Shown here: one piece after another, positions 1 to 8,207 of the stretch
Layout of the letters: each line of letters opens with the position of its first letter
Numbering within the stretch: the stretch's first letter is position 1
DNA from: Roseburia sp.
GTDB taxonomy: Bacteria; Bacillota_A; Clostridia; Lachnospirales; Lachnospiraceae
Assembly: GCA_017547315.1 (NCBI GenBank)
Contig: JAFYQA010000122.1
Location: 1-14,472 of the forward strand
Length of the DNA stretch: 14,472 bases
Reading direction: 5' to 3'
Position numbers and translations under genes: made by a program
Notes under the pieces: generated by a model
Databases searched by the model: none
What the model saw: only the letters and a program-made list of their open reading frames with translations
Told to the model about the DNA's origin: nothing

Positions 1-1236
1 ACCAACGGTTTCAAAACCATTAATATTAGAGATATCGTAAGCTTCCATTCGTACAATATCCTTCATATCCAAAAGTTTCTCAATCTCTTTTACAGCACCA
101 ATGGTTCTGCCCTCTTCGCGGCGCATTTTTTCTTTATCCTGATTCAAAACGAGTCTGGCATTTTTCTGAGCCAGTTCTACTAACTTCTCTTTTACCCCTT
201 TTTGAGGAATGCGAATATATACCTTGCTGCCGCGTCGCTCTGCCAGCCAGTTTTCTAATACCTCTTTATCGTCAATATCCTGTGGCAGAATAATCTCCCT
301 CGGAATAAATGGTGTCCCCGAATAAAACTGCTTGATAAAGGTGGTCAATATCTGTGTTCTGTGTTCTTCTGTACCGATCCGCATATAAAAATGATCGCGG
401 CCAATCAGTTTGCCACCACGAATAAAAAACACCTGTACTACTGCATCATTTTCATCTTTTGCCAATGCAATGATATCTTTATCTTCGACATTGGTATGTG
501 TAATTTTCTGTTTCTGTGCAATCTGTTTTACACTGCCAAGTAACTCCCTATATTCAATTGCTTTTTCAAACTCCATATCCTCGGAAGCCTGTAACATCTT
601 TTCTTCTAAAGACTTAATAATCCCCGCATAATTACCATTCAAAAATTCCAGTGCTGCATCGATTTTTTCCCGATAATCTTCTTTGCTGATATACGCCTGA
701 CAAGGCGCATCACACTGATGGATATGATAATTCAAGCATGGACGCTCTTTGCCGGTATCTCTTGGAAGATTCCGGTTACAGGTACGAAGCTGATAGAGTT
801 TATTTATCATCTCTATCGTATCTTTGACTGCTCCAGCACTTGTATATGGTCCAAAATAACGGGATTTGTCTTTCTTTTGTTGACGTGAAAAGAGGACCCT
901 TGGAAAATCTTCTCCAAGAGTCACCCTAATGTACGGATATGTTTTATCATCCCGAAGCATCGTATTATATTTTGGACGATGCTCTTTTATTAAATTACAT
1001 TCTAATACCAAAGCTTCCAGCTCCGAGTCTGTAATGATGTACTCAAAACGGGCAATCTGTTTTACCATCTGCGCCTTTTTGATACCCTCATCATGACTTG
1101 GCTGAAAATACTGGTGTACACGTTTTCGCAAACTGACCGCCTTACCGATATAGATAATTACATCTCGGCTGTCATGCATAATATAGACACCAGGCTGATC
1201 CGGAAGCTTTTTTAATTCTTCTTGGATGTTAAACAT
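1..1236 (-). CDS. uvrC: Excinuclease ABC subunit C, N-terminal 412 residues (runs off left edge)
   Basis: UvrC makes the two incisions flanking a DNA lesion in UvrABC nucleotide excision repair. From the ATG at 1236 the frame is open to base 1 without a stop. A GIY-YIG nuclease fold occupies residues about 13-95 (G16-V-Y, Y29-I-G31, E74 as likely metal ligand). Four cysteines (C153, C167, C175, C179) match the spacing of the iron-sulfur ligands known in E. coli UvrC. A UVR helical hairpin, which contacts UvrB, lies at about 200-235. The visible part stops in the RNase H-like nuclease domain just after MEAYDIS, whose D401 is the expected first catalytic Asp of the 5' incision site. The family is usually about 600 residues, so roughly one third is missing beyond the edge. 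A GGAGAA ribosome site sits in the 16-base gap after ftsH, suggesting co-transcription with ftsH. Identity is very secure. Confidence 0.97.
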   Translation of the reverse strand, partial: MFNIQEELKKLPDQPGVYIMHDSRDVIIYIGKAVSLRKRVHQYFQPSHDEGIKKAQMVKQIARFEYIITDSELEALVLECNLIKEHRPKYNTMLRDDKTYPYIRVTLGEDFPRVLFSRQQKKDKSRYFGPYTSAGAVKDTIEMINKLYQLRTCNRNLPRDTGKERPCLNYHIHQCDAPCQAYISKEDYREKIDAALEFLNGNYAGIIKSLEEKMLQASEDMEFEKAIEYRELLGSVKQIAQKQKITHTNVEDKDIIALAKDENDAVVQVFFIRGGKLIGRDHFYMRIGTEEHRTQILTTFIKQFYSGTPFIPREIILPQDIDDKEVLENWLAERRGSKVYIRIPQKGVKEKLVELAQKNARLVLNQDKEKMRREEGRTIGAVKEIEKLLDMKDIVRMEAYDISNINGFETVG

Positions 1237-1252
1237 GTTTCTTCTCCAAATT

Positions 1253-3400
1253 CTATGCTTCCTCTGTCTCTTCTGATATAATTTTTTCTGATTCAGTTTT
1301 TTCTGTTTCAGCTTCTTCTACTGCAGATTCTTCAACCGGCAATTCCTCCGAAGTACTTGTCTCATCTGTCACAAGCACATCGATTGTCTGAGGAACACTC
1401 GCCTCACACACTTCCTCAGATTCGTTCACGGTCAATTTACCTTCTGCTTCTAACGCCTGCTCCATGAAGCTCTTTTTATCATTTTCTTCCTCAGGTTCAG
1501 GAATACCCTTAATCTGACGGAAAATCTTCATAAACTCTTTACCAGTAATCGTCTCATGCTCATACAGATATTCTGAAATCTTGTCCAAACATTCTCTATT
1601 ATCTACTAACATCTGCATCGCTTCTGAATAACACTGATTGATGAGTTTTAACACTTCTTTATCTAATTCTGCACGAGTAGCACCGGCAACATTATAGCTT
1701 GCCTGATAATCCAAATATTTATTTTCTGTAGATGCAAGACACATCATACCAAACTTTTCAGACATACCAAATCGTGCAATCATCGCTGTCGCAATGTTAG
1801 TCGCCTGCTCGATATCATTCGCTGCGCCACTGGTTGCTGATTCAAATACTAACATTTCTGCTGCACGGCCTGCCATGTAAGTACGAATCTTAGCAAGTAA
1901 TTCTTCTTTAGTCTGTAAATATTTTTCTTCTTCCGGAGTCTGGAGTGTGTAACCTAACGCCCCCATTGTACGCGGTACAATCGTAATCTTCTGAACCGGT
2001 TCTGTATCCTTTGATAATGCCGCAACAATTGCATGACCAACTTCGTGGTAAGATACAATCTTACGTTCCTGTTCACTCATGACGCGGTCTTTTTTCTCTT
2101 TGCCGCCTACTGCCACTAACTCAAATGCTTCAAATAAATCTGCCTGATTTACATATTTTCTGCCCTTTTTCACTGCACAGATAGCAGCTTCATTGACCAT
2201 ATTCGCAAGGTCAGAACCAACCAAACCTGCGGTTGCCAATGCGATAGCGTCTAAATCTACTGTTTCATCCATCATAACGTCTTTTGAATGTACTTTTAAA
2301 GTATCAAAACGTCCTTTTAAATCCGGTTTATCTACAATAATACGACGGTCAAAACGTCCCGGACGAAGCAATGCCTTATCTAATACTTCCGGTCTGTTTG
2401 TAGCCGCTAAGATTAATAAACCTTTCGAGGTATCAAAACCATCCATCTCCGCTAATAACTGGTTCAATGTCTGCTCACGCTCGTCATTGCCACCGCCAAA
2501 GCGGGAATCACGACTTTTACCAATCGCATCAATCTCGTCAATAAAAATAATACATGGTGCTGCTTTCTGCGCATCCTGGAACAAATCACGTACACGTGCT
2601 GCACCTACACCAACGAACATCTCTACGAAATCAGAACCTGCCAGCGAGAAAAATGGTACGCCCGCTTCACCTGCAACTGCTTTTGCAAGTAACGTCTTAC
2701 CTGTACCCGGAGGTCCTACTAAAAGAGCACCTTTTGGTAATTTCGCACCGATTTCTCTATATTTCATCGGGTTATTCAAAAAGTCTACTACTTCCTGTAA
2801 AGATTCTTTTGCTTCATCCTGACCTGCTACATCCTTAAATGTAACACCAGTGGTGCGCTCCATATTAAACACTTTCGCTTTGCTCTTACCAACGCCCATG
2901 GCTCCGCCGCCCATACGCTTCATCACGAAGCCCATAAGTACCCAGATTAAAGCTAATGGTAATACCAAGCTTAAAATATTATAAAGCCAGGTAGAAGTGT
3001 TATCCGGAATCGCACGCGAAATCTCCACACCTTCTGCCTTTAACAATGGAAGTAACTCTGTATCACTGATATAACCACAGTAATAATTCACCTTCTGTTC
3101 ATAAAAACCGGTTGGTTCTTCTTTCGGTGTAATATTAATCTGATAGGTATCAAACTCTACTGCTTCTACCTCATCCGCTTCTACCATTTCTAAAAACTGT
3201 GTATATGTGATTTCCTTTGTACTCATTTCTGTAAAACGATTCATCATCATCGTCATAAAAAACAGTACTATCAAAGACGTAATCACATAAATCATAAATG
3301 TCTGACCACCACGGTTATTCTTACCGCTATTCTGGTCGTTATTTCCTTGGTTACGGTTATCCCCGCCGTTCGGCTGGTTTCCCTTGTTATAATTATCCAT
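1253..3400 (-). CDS. ftsH: ATP-dependent zinc metalloprotease FtsH
   Basis: Membrane-anchored hexameric AAA+ protease that extracts and degrades misfolded membrane proteins and short-lived regulators. The 715 residues show an Asn/Gly-rich start (1-33), a first membrane segment (about 34-53), a short extracytoplasmic domain, and a second segment (about 139-160). The AAA domain follows, with Walker A GPPGTGKT (229-236), Walker B FIDEID (286-291) and second region of homology ATNRPEVLD...RPGRF (333-350). The M41 peptidase domain has the zinc motif HEVGH (452-456) and D529 as probable third zinc ligand. Two things are unusual: the common HEAGH is HEVGH here (still HEXXH), and an acidic, low-complexity tail (about 636-715) follows the protease domain. 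The start is supported by an AAAGGAAAGG ribosome site and an upstream promoter. It probably forms an operon with uvrC. Confidence 0.98.
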   Translation of the reverse strand: MDNYNKGNQPNGGDNRNQGNNDQNSGKNNRGGQTFMIYVITSLIVLFFMTMMMNRFTEMSTKEITYTQFLEMVEADEVEAVEFDTYQINITPKEEPTGFYEQKVNYYCGYISDTELLPLLKAEGVEISRAIPDNTSTWLYNILSLVLPLALIWVLMGFVMKRMGGGAMGVGKSKAKVFNMERTTGVTFKDVAGQDEAKESLQEVVDFLNNPMKYREIGAKLPKGALLVGPPGTGKTLLAKAVAGEAGVPFFSLAGSDFVEMFVGVGAARVRDLFQDAQKAAPCIIFIDEIDAIGKSRDSRFGGGNDEREQTLNQLLAEMDGFDTSKGLLILAATNRPEVLDKALLRPGRFDRRIIVDKPDLKGRFDTLKVHSKDVMMDETVDLDAIALATAGLVGSDLANMVNEAAICAVKKGRKYVNQADLFEAFELVAVGGKEKKDRVMSEQERKIVSYHEVGHAIVAALSKDTEPVQKITIVPRTMGALGYTLQTPEEEKYLQTKEELLAKIRTYMAGRAAEMLVFESATSGAANDIEQATNIATAMIARFGMSEKFGMMCLASTENKYLDYQASYNVAGATRAELDKEVLKLINQCYSEAMQMLVDNRECLDKISEYLYEHETITGKEFMKIFRQIKGIPEPEEENDKKSFMEQALEAEGKLTVNESEEVCEASVPQTIDVLVTDETSTSEELPVEESAVEEAETEKTESEKIISEETEEA

Positions 3401-3453
3401 ATAATTACCTTTCCTTTGTTACGTTAAGCTATGCTGTAACTATTCACCGTTAC

Positions 3454-3482
3454 ATTATATTGAAAAATCGCCCTAATTGCAA
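3454..3482 (-). promoter_or_regulatory. Probable ftsH(-uvrC) sigma-A promoter
   Basis: On the minus strand a -35 TTGCAA (3477-3482) and a consensus -10 TATAAT (3454-3459) are separated by 17 bases. Initiation near 3447 would give a leader of about 47 bases before the ftsH ATG. The leader holds three GTTAC-type half sites in alternating orientation (3419-3453), which could form a small hairpin or bind a regulator. I did not recognise a CtsR (GGTCAAA) or CIRCE (TTAGCACTC) heat-shock operator. Confidence 0.75.
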
Positions 3483-3512
3483 TCTTTTCATAATTATTCC
3501 ATGCTTTCACAT

Positions 3513-3692
3513 TTACATCTGATGACGAACAACTGCATACTCATCATCCAACTGATAGTACGGACAATCCCGATATCCACCCTGTATCATTCTGGCAAAA
3601 TCATCCTCATCCATATCTACTTCACAATAATAGCACTCATCCTCTTCATCATATACATTATAAACACATGTATCACAATTTGCTTTCGCCAT
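3513..3692 (-). CDS. Small cysteine-rich, acidic protein (DUF6472-like)
   Basis: A 59-residue protein of unknown function. I chose the ATG at 3692 (MAKANCDTC) because it has a purine-rich GGAAAGGGA site 7 bases upstream. A longer reading from 3764 would begin upstream of the likely transcription start and has no ribosome site. Five cysteines are arranged as C6-x2-C9, C20-x2-C23 and C43 in a CPYY motif. The middle is strongly acidic (DEEDE, DMDEDD) and the tail reads DDEYAVVRHQM. The pattern matches my memory of DUF6472 proteins of Lachnospiraceae. Two CxxC pairs suggest a small metal-binding (zinc-ribbon-like) fold, which is inference. No terminator is visible before ftsH, so its transcript may read into ftsH. 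It is divergent from the DUF4250-like gene. Confidence 0.85.
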   Translation of the reverse strand: MAKANCDTCVYNVYDEEDECYYCEVDMDEDDFARMIQGGYRDCPYYQLDDEYAVVRHQM

Positions 3693-3708
3693 TCTCGTTC
3701 CCTTTCCA

Positions 3709-3737
3709 TTGCATTTTTTTCTTAATTGTGGTATCTT
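3709..3737 (+). promoter_or_regulatory. Candidate promoter of the DUF4250-like gene
   Basis: The plus strand reads TTGCAT (3709-3714), a 17-base spacer, then TATCTT (3732-3737) preceded by TGG, which gives an extended -10. Initiation near 3744 leaves a leader of about 40 bases before the AAAGGAG ribosome site and ATG at 3785. It lies within the 5' leader of the divergent DUF6472-like gene. Confidence 0.5.
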
Positions 3738-3745
3738 ACAAAAGA

Positions 3746-3773
3746 ATTTTACACAAATATTCACATTTGTAAA
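3746..3773 (-). promoter_or_regulatory. Candidate promoter of the DUF6472-like gene
   Basis: The minus strand reads TTTACA (3768-3773), a 16-base spacer, then TAAAAT (3746-3751). Initiation would fall near 3739, about 47 bases before the ATG at 3692. The spacer contains a dyad, ACAAAT/ATTTGT (3753-3758 and 3765-3770), that could be an operator. This promoter overlaps the oppositely directed promoter of the DUF4250-like gene. Confidence 0.5.
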
Positions 3774-3784
3774 GGAGAACCACT

Positions 3785-3973
3785 ATGTCTATGTACGATA
3801 ATTTACCAAAAGATCCTGTCATTTTATTAAGTTTTACTAACACACAGCTCCGCGACACTTTTGATTCTTTGAATGCTTTCTGTACCAATTTCCAGATTAC
3901 AGAAGAAGATATCTGCGCAAAACTTGCTGCATTAAACTATGCATATGACGAGAAAACCAATCAGTTCATCTAA
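3785..3973 (+). CDS. DUF4250-like small protein
   Basis: A 62-residue cytoplasmic protein of unknown function, and the only protein gene on the plus strand. The start is firm: AAAGGAG lies 7 bases before the ATG. The sequence reads MSMYDNLPKDPVILLSF...NTQLRD, then a short helical region, and ends AALNYAYDEKTNQFI. This layout (LPKDPVxLLSxxNTxLRD at the start, YDExxNQF at the end) is what I remember of DUF4250, a small helical, possibly DNA-binding-like domain common in Clostridia. There is no signal peptide or membrane segment. Its TAA overlaps the stop codon of the convergent WYL regulator by 4 bases, so the two transcripts must overlap at their 3' ends. Confidence 0.88.
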   Translation: MSMYDNLPKDPVILLSFTNTQLRDTFDSLNAFCTNFQITEEDICAKLAALNYAYDEKTNQFI

Positions 3974-4953
3974 TAGTTTTCCAAAATCTCCTGCAAATAC
4001 TCTTTATATTCCATGACAGTTTTTTCCGGACTTTGAATCTTTACTGCGCTTCCTAAGCCTGTGAGCCATCCGAAAAACTGTCGGCTTACCGCCACATTCA
4101 CACGTACTAAAATATGTGTATCATCATAACTTCTCATCGGTATGTCATTTCCAAAACGATCAATAAACACACCTGTCAGCTGTTTATCGCATAAAAGTGT
4201 GACCGTTTCTTCTTCACCTGCAAACATACCAAATGTCTTCTTAGAATATGCCGCGATATCAAAATGCTCAAACCGTTCTTTTCCCTGCCTATTATCTTCT
4301 GACAATGAAATCTTTATCATTTTATCCACACGGTAATGTTTTATCATATCACTTTCATCATCATATGCAATCAAATAATAATTATCATCATCCCATGTCA
4401 AAGTCCACGGACTTACCTCATAACATTTTCCATCGTGACGGGGTATCATCTCTTTCTTTACATTCCAGTCGAAATATAAAAATCTTATTTTGACATTCTC
4501 TGCAATGGCACTGTATATCTGGTCAACGTTGTAATATATATTTTCGTTCACCGTTTTGCTGCGTCCCATCACAACTACCTGACGGTGAAGCTGTCTGGCT
4601 TCCTTTTTGCTGCACAATGTTTCTAATTTTCCAATTAATTCTCTGGACTTTTTCATTGTGATAAATTTAGACGACTGCACCGAATCCACTAAAATCTTTA
4701 ATTCTGCCAATTCAAACTGGCGACTAACGAGCTGATAGCCTGCCGGTTTAGTCTTCACCTTCACAATATCAAATCCAAAATTGATTAACGTATCGATGTC
4801 ATCATAGATACTTTTTCGTTCTGCAGAAATCCCCTGGCTCGACAAATAATCGATAATCTCCTGGGTCGTCACAATATGATGTTCATCCGTTTTTTCCATT
4901 AACAGCTGCATAACATATAACAGTTTTTGTTTTTGCTTTTCTGATTTTGGCAT
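3970..4953 (-). CDS. WYL-domain transcriptional regulator (DeoR/YafY type)
   Basis: A 327-residue DNA-binding regulator. The N-terminal helix-turn-helix (about 8-75) contains VTTQEIIDYL and a recognition region ERKSIYDDIDTL. A linker follows, then the WYL domain (about 140-215) with NYYLIAYD in place of the namesake WYL and the conserved YRVDKM (207-212), then a C-terminal WCX-like domain (about 250-323). WYL domains sense nucleic acid or other ligands in several characterised regulators; the ligand here is unknown. I chose ATG 4953 (MPKSEK) because GGAG lies 5 bases upstream; an in-frame GTG at 4968 has no ribosome site. It lies downstream of murI on the same strand, behind a hairpin (4984-5015). 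Too little room (31 bases) remains between that hairpin and the start for a full promoter, so expression may depend on readthrough or a promoter upstream of the hairpin. Confidence 0.93.
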   Translation of the reverse strand: MPKSEKQKQKLLYVMQLLMEKTDEHHIVTTQEIIDYLSSQGISAERKSIYDDIDTLINFGFDIVKVKTKPAGYQLVSRQFELAELKILVDSVQSSKFITMKKSRELIGKLETLCSKKEARQLHRQVVVMGRSKTVNENIYYNVDQIYSAIAENVKIRFLYFDWNVKKEMIPRHDGKCYEVSPWTLTWDDDNYYLIAYDDESDMIKHYRVDKMIKISLSEDNRQGKERFEHFDIAAYSKKTFGMFAGEEETVTLLCDKQLTGVFIDRFGNDIPMRSYDDTHILVRVNVAVSRQFFGWLTGLGSAVKIQSPEKTVMEYKEYLQEILENY

Positions 4954-4983
4954 ATCTGCTCCATTCACAAATTAATAATCGGT

Positions 4984-5015
4984 AAAAATCCCCCGACCAC
5001 TGCCGAGGGATTTTT
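4984..5015 (-). terminator. Bidirectional hairpin after murI: terminator or attenuator before the WYL gene
   Basis: AAAAATCCC (4984-4992) pairs perfectly with GGGATTTTT (5007-5015) over 9 bp. Because each arm carries five A or T, a short U run follows the stem on either strand. On the minus strand it could end the sbcD-sbcC-murI transcript about 137 bases after the murI stop. It also lies 31 bases before the WYL start, so any transcript reaching that gene from upstream must pass through it. Confidence 0.65.
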
Positions 5016-5039
5016 GAGGAGTTTAGTTATGAAAATGTT

Positions 5040-5081
5040 AATTTTATCAAAGAAGAACTGTTTTCTTCCTTTGATGAAATT
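5040..5081. repeat. Long imperfect stem-loop in the murI-WYL gap
   Basis: The arms 5040-5057 and 5063-5081 pair over about 17 of 18 positions with one bulged base and one mismatch, around a 5-base loop (5058-5062). The stem is AT-rich with alternating purine and pyrimidine tracts (AAAGAAGAA against TTCTTCCTTT). No U run follows on either strand, so it is not a typical terminator. On the minus strand a TATACT (5082-5087) borders it and could be the -10 of a weak WYL promoter, though no good -35 was found. Function unknown. Confidence 0.6.
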
Positions 5082-5151
5082 AGTATACAAAAGAAATGTG
5101 TCTGAATTATGTCGATTTACAAAAAAATTTCTAAAAAAACCTTCTTTTAAT

Positions 5152-5961
5152 TTAGAATTCTTTAAGATTTATCGACATTTTTTCATAATTTAATAAATTC
5201 TCACTAAGTTTCAATAACGCTTCTTCTTTTGCACTGTTTTCAAATACTACTTTTCCCGGTTTCTCAGATGGGTTCATAAGCCCATAATTCTCTAACTGAC
5301 GTCTGGTCTCTCTAGCAGTCCCTTCACCACCATCAAATAATCTTACCCTGTAGCCTAACACTTTCTGAATCTTCTTTTTTACAAAAGGATAATGCGTACA
5401 TCCCAACACTACCGCATCTATATCTTCGTATGGTGCAAATAAATGCTGCAAATAGTGTTCTAACTGGATACTATCCAAATCTCCTTTTTCCACAAACTCC
5501 ATAAGTCCCGGACACGGGCATGGAATAATCTCGGCCTGTTCTTCAAAGCGCTGCATCAAACGTAAAAACTTTGTCTCCCGTACCGTCATCGGTGTCGCCA
5601 TAACCAATACCTTAGGATAATTTCCGGAAAGTACTGCCGGTTTTAATGCAGGCTCTATTCCGATTACAGGAATGTCCTTATAACGCTCACGCAAAATCTG
5701 AATCCCCGCACTCGTAGCCGTATTGCACGCTACAACCAATGCCTTGATTCCCTTGCTATACAGATATTCTGCATCGTTGCATACTAACTCTACCACCTCA
5801 TCTAACGACTTTGTGCCGTATGGTGCATTTGCAGAATCTCCAAAATATATATAATTCTCATTTGGCATAAGTGCTACTAATTCACGCAGCACACTAACTC
5901 CCCCTACTCCCGAGTCAAATACCCCTATCGGAAGTGTTGCTTTTTCTATACTATTTCCCAA
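5152..5961 (-). CDS. murI: Glutamate racemase
   Basis: Converts L-glutamate to D-glutamate, the precursor of the second residue of the peptidoglycan stem peptide, in the cytoplasm without cofactor. The 269 residues are of family length. All signature segments are present: FDSGVGG (15-21), GDSANAPYG (41-49), ACNTATS with catalytic C79, and GCTHYP with catalytic C188 and adjacent H190. The start is a TTG at 5961: an in-frame TAA lies only two codons upstream, no ATG or GTG lies between it and FDSG, and AAAGGAAG sits 9 bases before it. The gene begins inside the last codons of sbcC (16-base overlap), so the two are probably translationally coupled. Glutamate racemases of several species also inhibit DNA gyrase; whether this one does cannot be told from the sequence. 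Confidence 0.97.
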   Translation of the reverse strand: MGNSIEKATLPIGVFDSGVGGVSVLRELVALMPNENYIYFGDSANAPYGTKSLDEVVELVCNDAEYLYSKGIKALVVACNTATSAGIQILRERYKDIPVIGIEPALKPAVLSGNYPKVLVMATPMTVRETKFLRLMQRFEEQAEIIPCPCPGLMEFVEKGDLDSIQLEHYLQHLFAPYEDIDAVVLGCTHYPFVKKKIQKVLGYRVRLFDGGEGTARETRRQLENYGLMNPSEKPGKVVFENSAKEEALLKLSENLLNYEKMSINLKEF

Positions 5962-8207
5962 CTCACTTTACTTCCTTTGTCTGACCGTGTAACCACAAGT
6001 TTGTGATCCATCTGTTCTTTTAACTCTGTTACATGTGAGATAATTCCAACCATACGTTTTCCGTCAGAAAGTTGTTGTAATACCTCAATCGCATTCCTTC
6101 TGGCATTCGCATCCAAAGAACCGAATCCTTCATCAATAAAAAGCATATCCATCTGAATACCGCCGGCATTTTTCGCTACAATATCGGATAGCCCTAATGC
6201 CATAGCCAAAGCTGCCATAAAAGATTCTCCACCGGATAGTGTCTTTACATCCCGTTCACTATCTGTAACAAGACTATAAACCGCCAAATCCAATCCTTCG
6301 TTCGAACGTTTTCCCACATCACTTTCTTCTTTTAACTTAAGCATAAACTGCTGACCGCTCATCGTCAATAGGCGTTTGTTCGCTTCATGAATAATTTGCT
6401 TAAAATATTGACGCTGAATGTAGGTTTCGAAGTCGATTTTTGCAGAACCGGACAATTTTCCACCGGCTGTCCGATAAAGGCTCTTTACCACCTGATCTTC
6501 CTGTGAAAGTTGCTTTCCTTTTTCACGATAGTTCCTGCTGTTTTCTAAAATCGAACGATTCGTTTGATATGCAGTATGAAGCTGCATTTTCCGTCTCTCT
6601 AACTGTTTTACCTCTGCTTCCACTTCCCGCAGATTCATCTTTAACTCTATGGTATCCTGTTTCTCTTTGCCTTGTAATGCCTTTTCCCAAGTTACGAGCT
6701 GCCCGGATATAAGAGAGCATTTTTCCTGATACTCCCTACTTTCCCGCTCTAACTTTTCTCTACTGCGTTCCGGCAGATATGCTTGCTTGTAGGCCTCTTC
6801 GCTATCAAAAGAGGATTCCGTCAACTTCTTTTCATATGCCTCTTTTGCCTGTGTCACATTCCGCTCACAAGTTTTATATTTCTCTTCTTCCTGTTTTAAC
6901 TGTCCGCGGCGCATCTGTAATTCTTCCTGCGCACTTTCCAGATTTTCCGAGCATTTTGCAAGTTTCGTTTTCGCTCGGTTCAATTCGCTCTCTAATTCAC
7001 CGATTTTCTTTTTCACATCACCAATCGCCAACGCCGGATGCTCTGTTGAACCGCATACCGGACATGGCTCGTTATCTTTTAATTCCAACGCAAGCAAACC
7101 TGCCTGCTGTCCTATCAAAAGCTGATAATAGATGTCTTTTTGTACCTCTAACTGCTCTCCTGCTAACCTGCGCTTCTCGTCTAACGTTTCAATCGAACTT
7201 TCCAACTTCTTTTTCAGATTTGCAGACTGCTCCTCTTTTTTTACAGCCTCTATATACTTCTCTTCAAACCCACGGATTTTTTCAGCTTTTTTTGCCTCTG
7301 CAATCCGCACTATCCGAAGTTGTTCTTCCTCTTTTTTCCCTTCTAACTCTGCCTGTTGACGCAGCATACGTTCATACTGTTCGAACTGACGATTTACTTC
7401 TTCCATTCCATTAAGAGCAATCGATAATTTCTTTTCTTTCTCACGGGTATTTGCAAGTGCTTCTTCTACTTCCTTTCGCACCTGCACAATTTTTTCATTC
7501 AATTCCTCTAACGGCCATTCTCCTTCTTCAAACTGTGCTCTAAACTCCTCTGGAATCATAATCCGTGCTTGTTCCTGCGCATAAGCCCGCTTATTTTCCT
7601 CTATCTGATTATCCAACTGAATCGAACGATATTTTAATCGTTCCTGAATTCTCCAATATTTATCCGTTTGAAAAAGCTTTGAAAAAATCTTTTTCCGCTC
7701 GTCTGACTTCGTATATAGTAGCTTTAAAAAATCTCCCTGTGCAATCATGACAATTTGTGTAAACTGTTCCACCGAAAGTCCTAATATTTCTTCTATCTTT
7801 GCATCCGTAGCGGCCTTTTTTTCGGGAAATAAACTGCCATCCGGCATCGTAAGTTCTACACCAGATGCCACCTTCTGCATTTTCACCGTGCCATTTTTTA
7901 AAGTCTTTTCTATCTGATACTCCGGATTTCGCCTAACTTTATACTCCTGTTCCCTATAAACAAACGTCAACTCCACAAAAGTCTCTGCCGAAGCCACAGC
8001 ATACTGACTCCGCATCATATTACCACTTCGCTCACCGCCACTAGTCTGCCCATAAAGAGCATAGGTTATTGCATCAAATATGGTTGTTTTGCCTGCTCCC
8101 GTATCACCGGTAATCAGAAAAATCCCCTGCTGCTCTCCCGAAAAATCAATCTCTGTCTTACTTCCATAAGAGCCAAAAACAGATATTATTATTCTTATCG
8201 GTTTCAT
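5946..8207 (-). CDS. sbcC: SbcC ATPase subunit of the SbcCD nuclease (short-armed)
   Basis: Rad50-like ATPase that works with SbcD (Mre11) to cleave DNA hairpins and process double-strand ends. Of the 753 residues, the N-terminal ATPase lobe carries Walker A GDTGAGKT (34-41) and Q157 of the Q-loop. Two coiled-coil stretches (about 180-380 and 390-575, rich in Glu, Lys, Gln and Arg) flank the zinc hook CPVC (382-385). The C-terminal lobe carries the signature LSGGES (657-662), Walker B MLFIDEGFGSLD (688-699) and H-loop H725. Every active-site motif is intact. The protein is clearly shorter than the roughly 1000-1130 residues of the E. coli and B. subtilis proteins, and the missing length is symmetric in the coils. 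The ATG overlaps the sbcD stop (ATGA), typical of a coupled pair, and murI starts inside its 3' end. Confidence 0.96.
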   Translation of the reverse strand: MKPIRIIISVFGSYGSKTEIDFSGEQQGIFLITGDTGAGKTTIFDAITYALYGQTSGGERSGNMMRSQYAVASAETFVELTFVYREQEYKVRRNPEYQIEKTLKNGTVKMQKVASGVELTMPDGSLFPEKKAATDAKIEEILGLSVEQFTQIVMIAQGDFLKLLYTKSDERKKIFSKLFQTDKYWRIQERLKYRSIQLDNQIEENKRAYAQEQARIMIPEEFRAQFEEGEWPLEELNEKIVQVRKEVEEALANTREKEKKLSIALNGMEEVNRQFEQYERMLRQQAELEGKKEEEQLRIVRIAEAKKAEKIRGFEEKYIEAVKKEEQSANLKKKLESSIETLDEKRRLAGEQLEVQKDIYYQLLIGQQAGLLALELKDNEPCPVCGSTEHPALAIGDVKKKIGELESELNRAKTKLAKCSENLESAQEELQMRRGQLKQEEEKYKTCERNVTQAKEAYEKKLTESSFDSEEAYKQAYLPERSREKLERESREYQEKCSLISGQLVTWEKALQGKEKQDTIELKMNLREVEAEVKQLERRKMQLHTAYQTNRSILENSRNYREKGKQLSQEDQVVKSLYRTAGGKLSGSAKIDFETYIQRQYFKQIIHEANKRLLTMSGQQFMLKLKEESDVGKRSNEGLDLAVYSLVTDSERDVKTLSGGESFMAALAMALGLSDIVAKNAGGIQMDMLFIDEGFGSLDANARRNAIEVLQQLSDGKRMVGIISHVTELKEQMDHKLVVTRSDKGSKVSWEIV

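Noticed and set aside
2193..2822. 209-codon plus-strand open frame opposite ftsH
   Set aside because: Lies wholly inside the conserved AAA domain of ftsH, has Ser/Thr/Pro-rich shadow composition and no ribosome site.
4954..4968. GTG start at 4968 for the WYL regulator
   Set aside because: No ribosome site upstream, whereas GGAG stands 5 bases before the ATG at 4953.
6779..7414. 211-codon plus-strand open frame opposite sbcC
   Set aside because: Antisense to the coiled-coil region; composition is the complement of Glu/Lys-rich codons.
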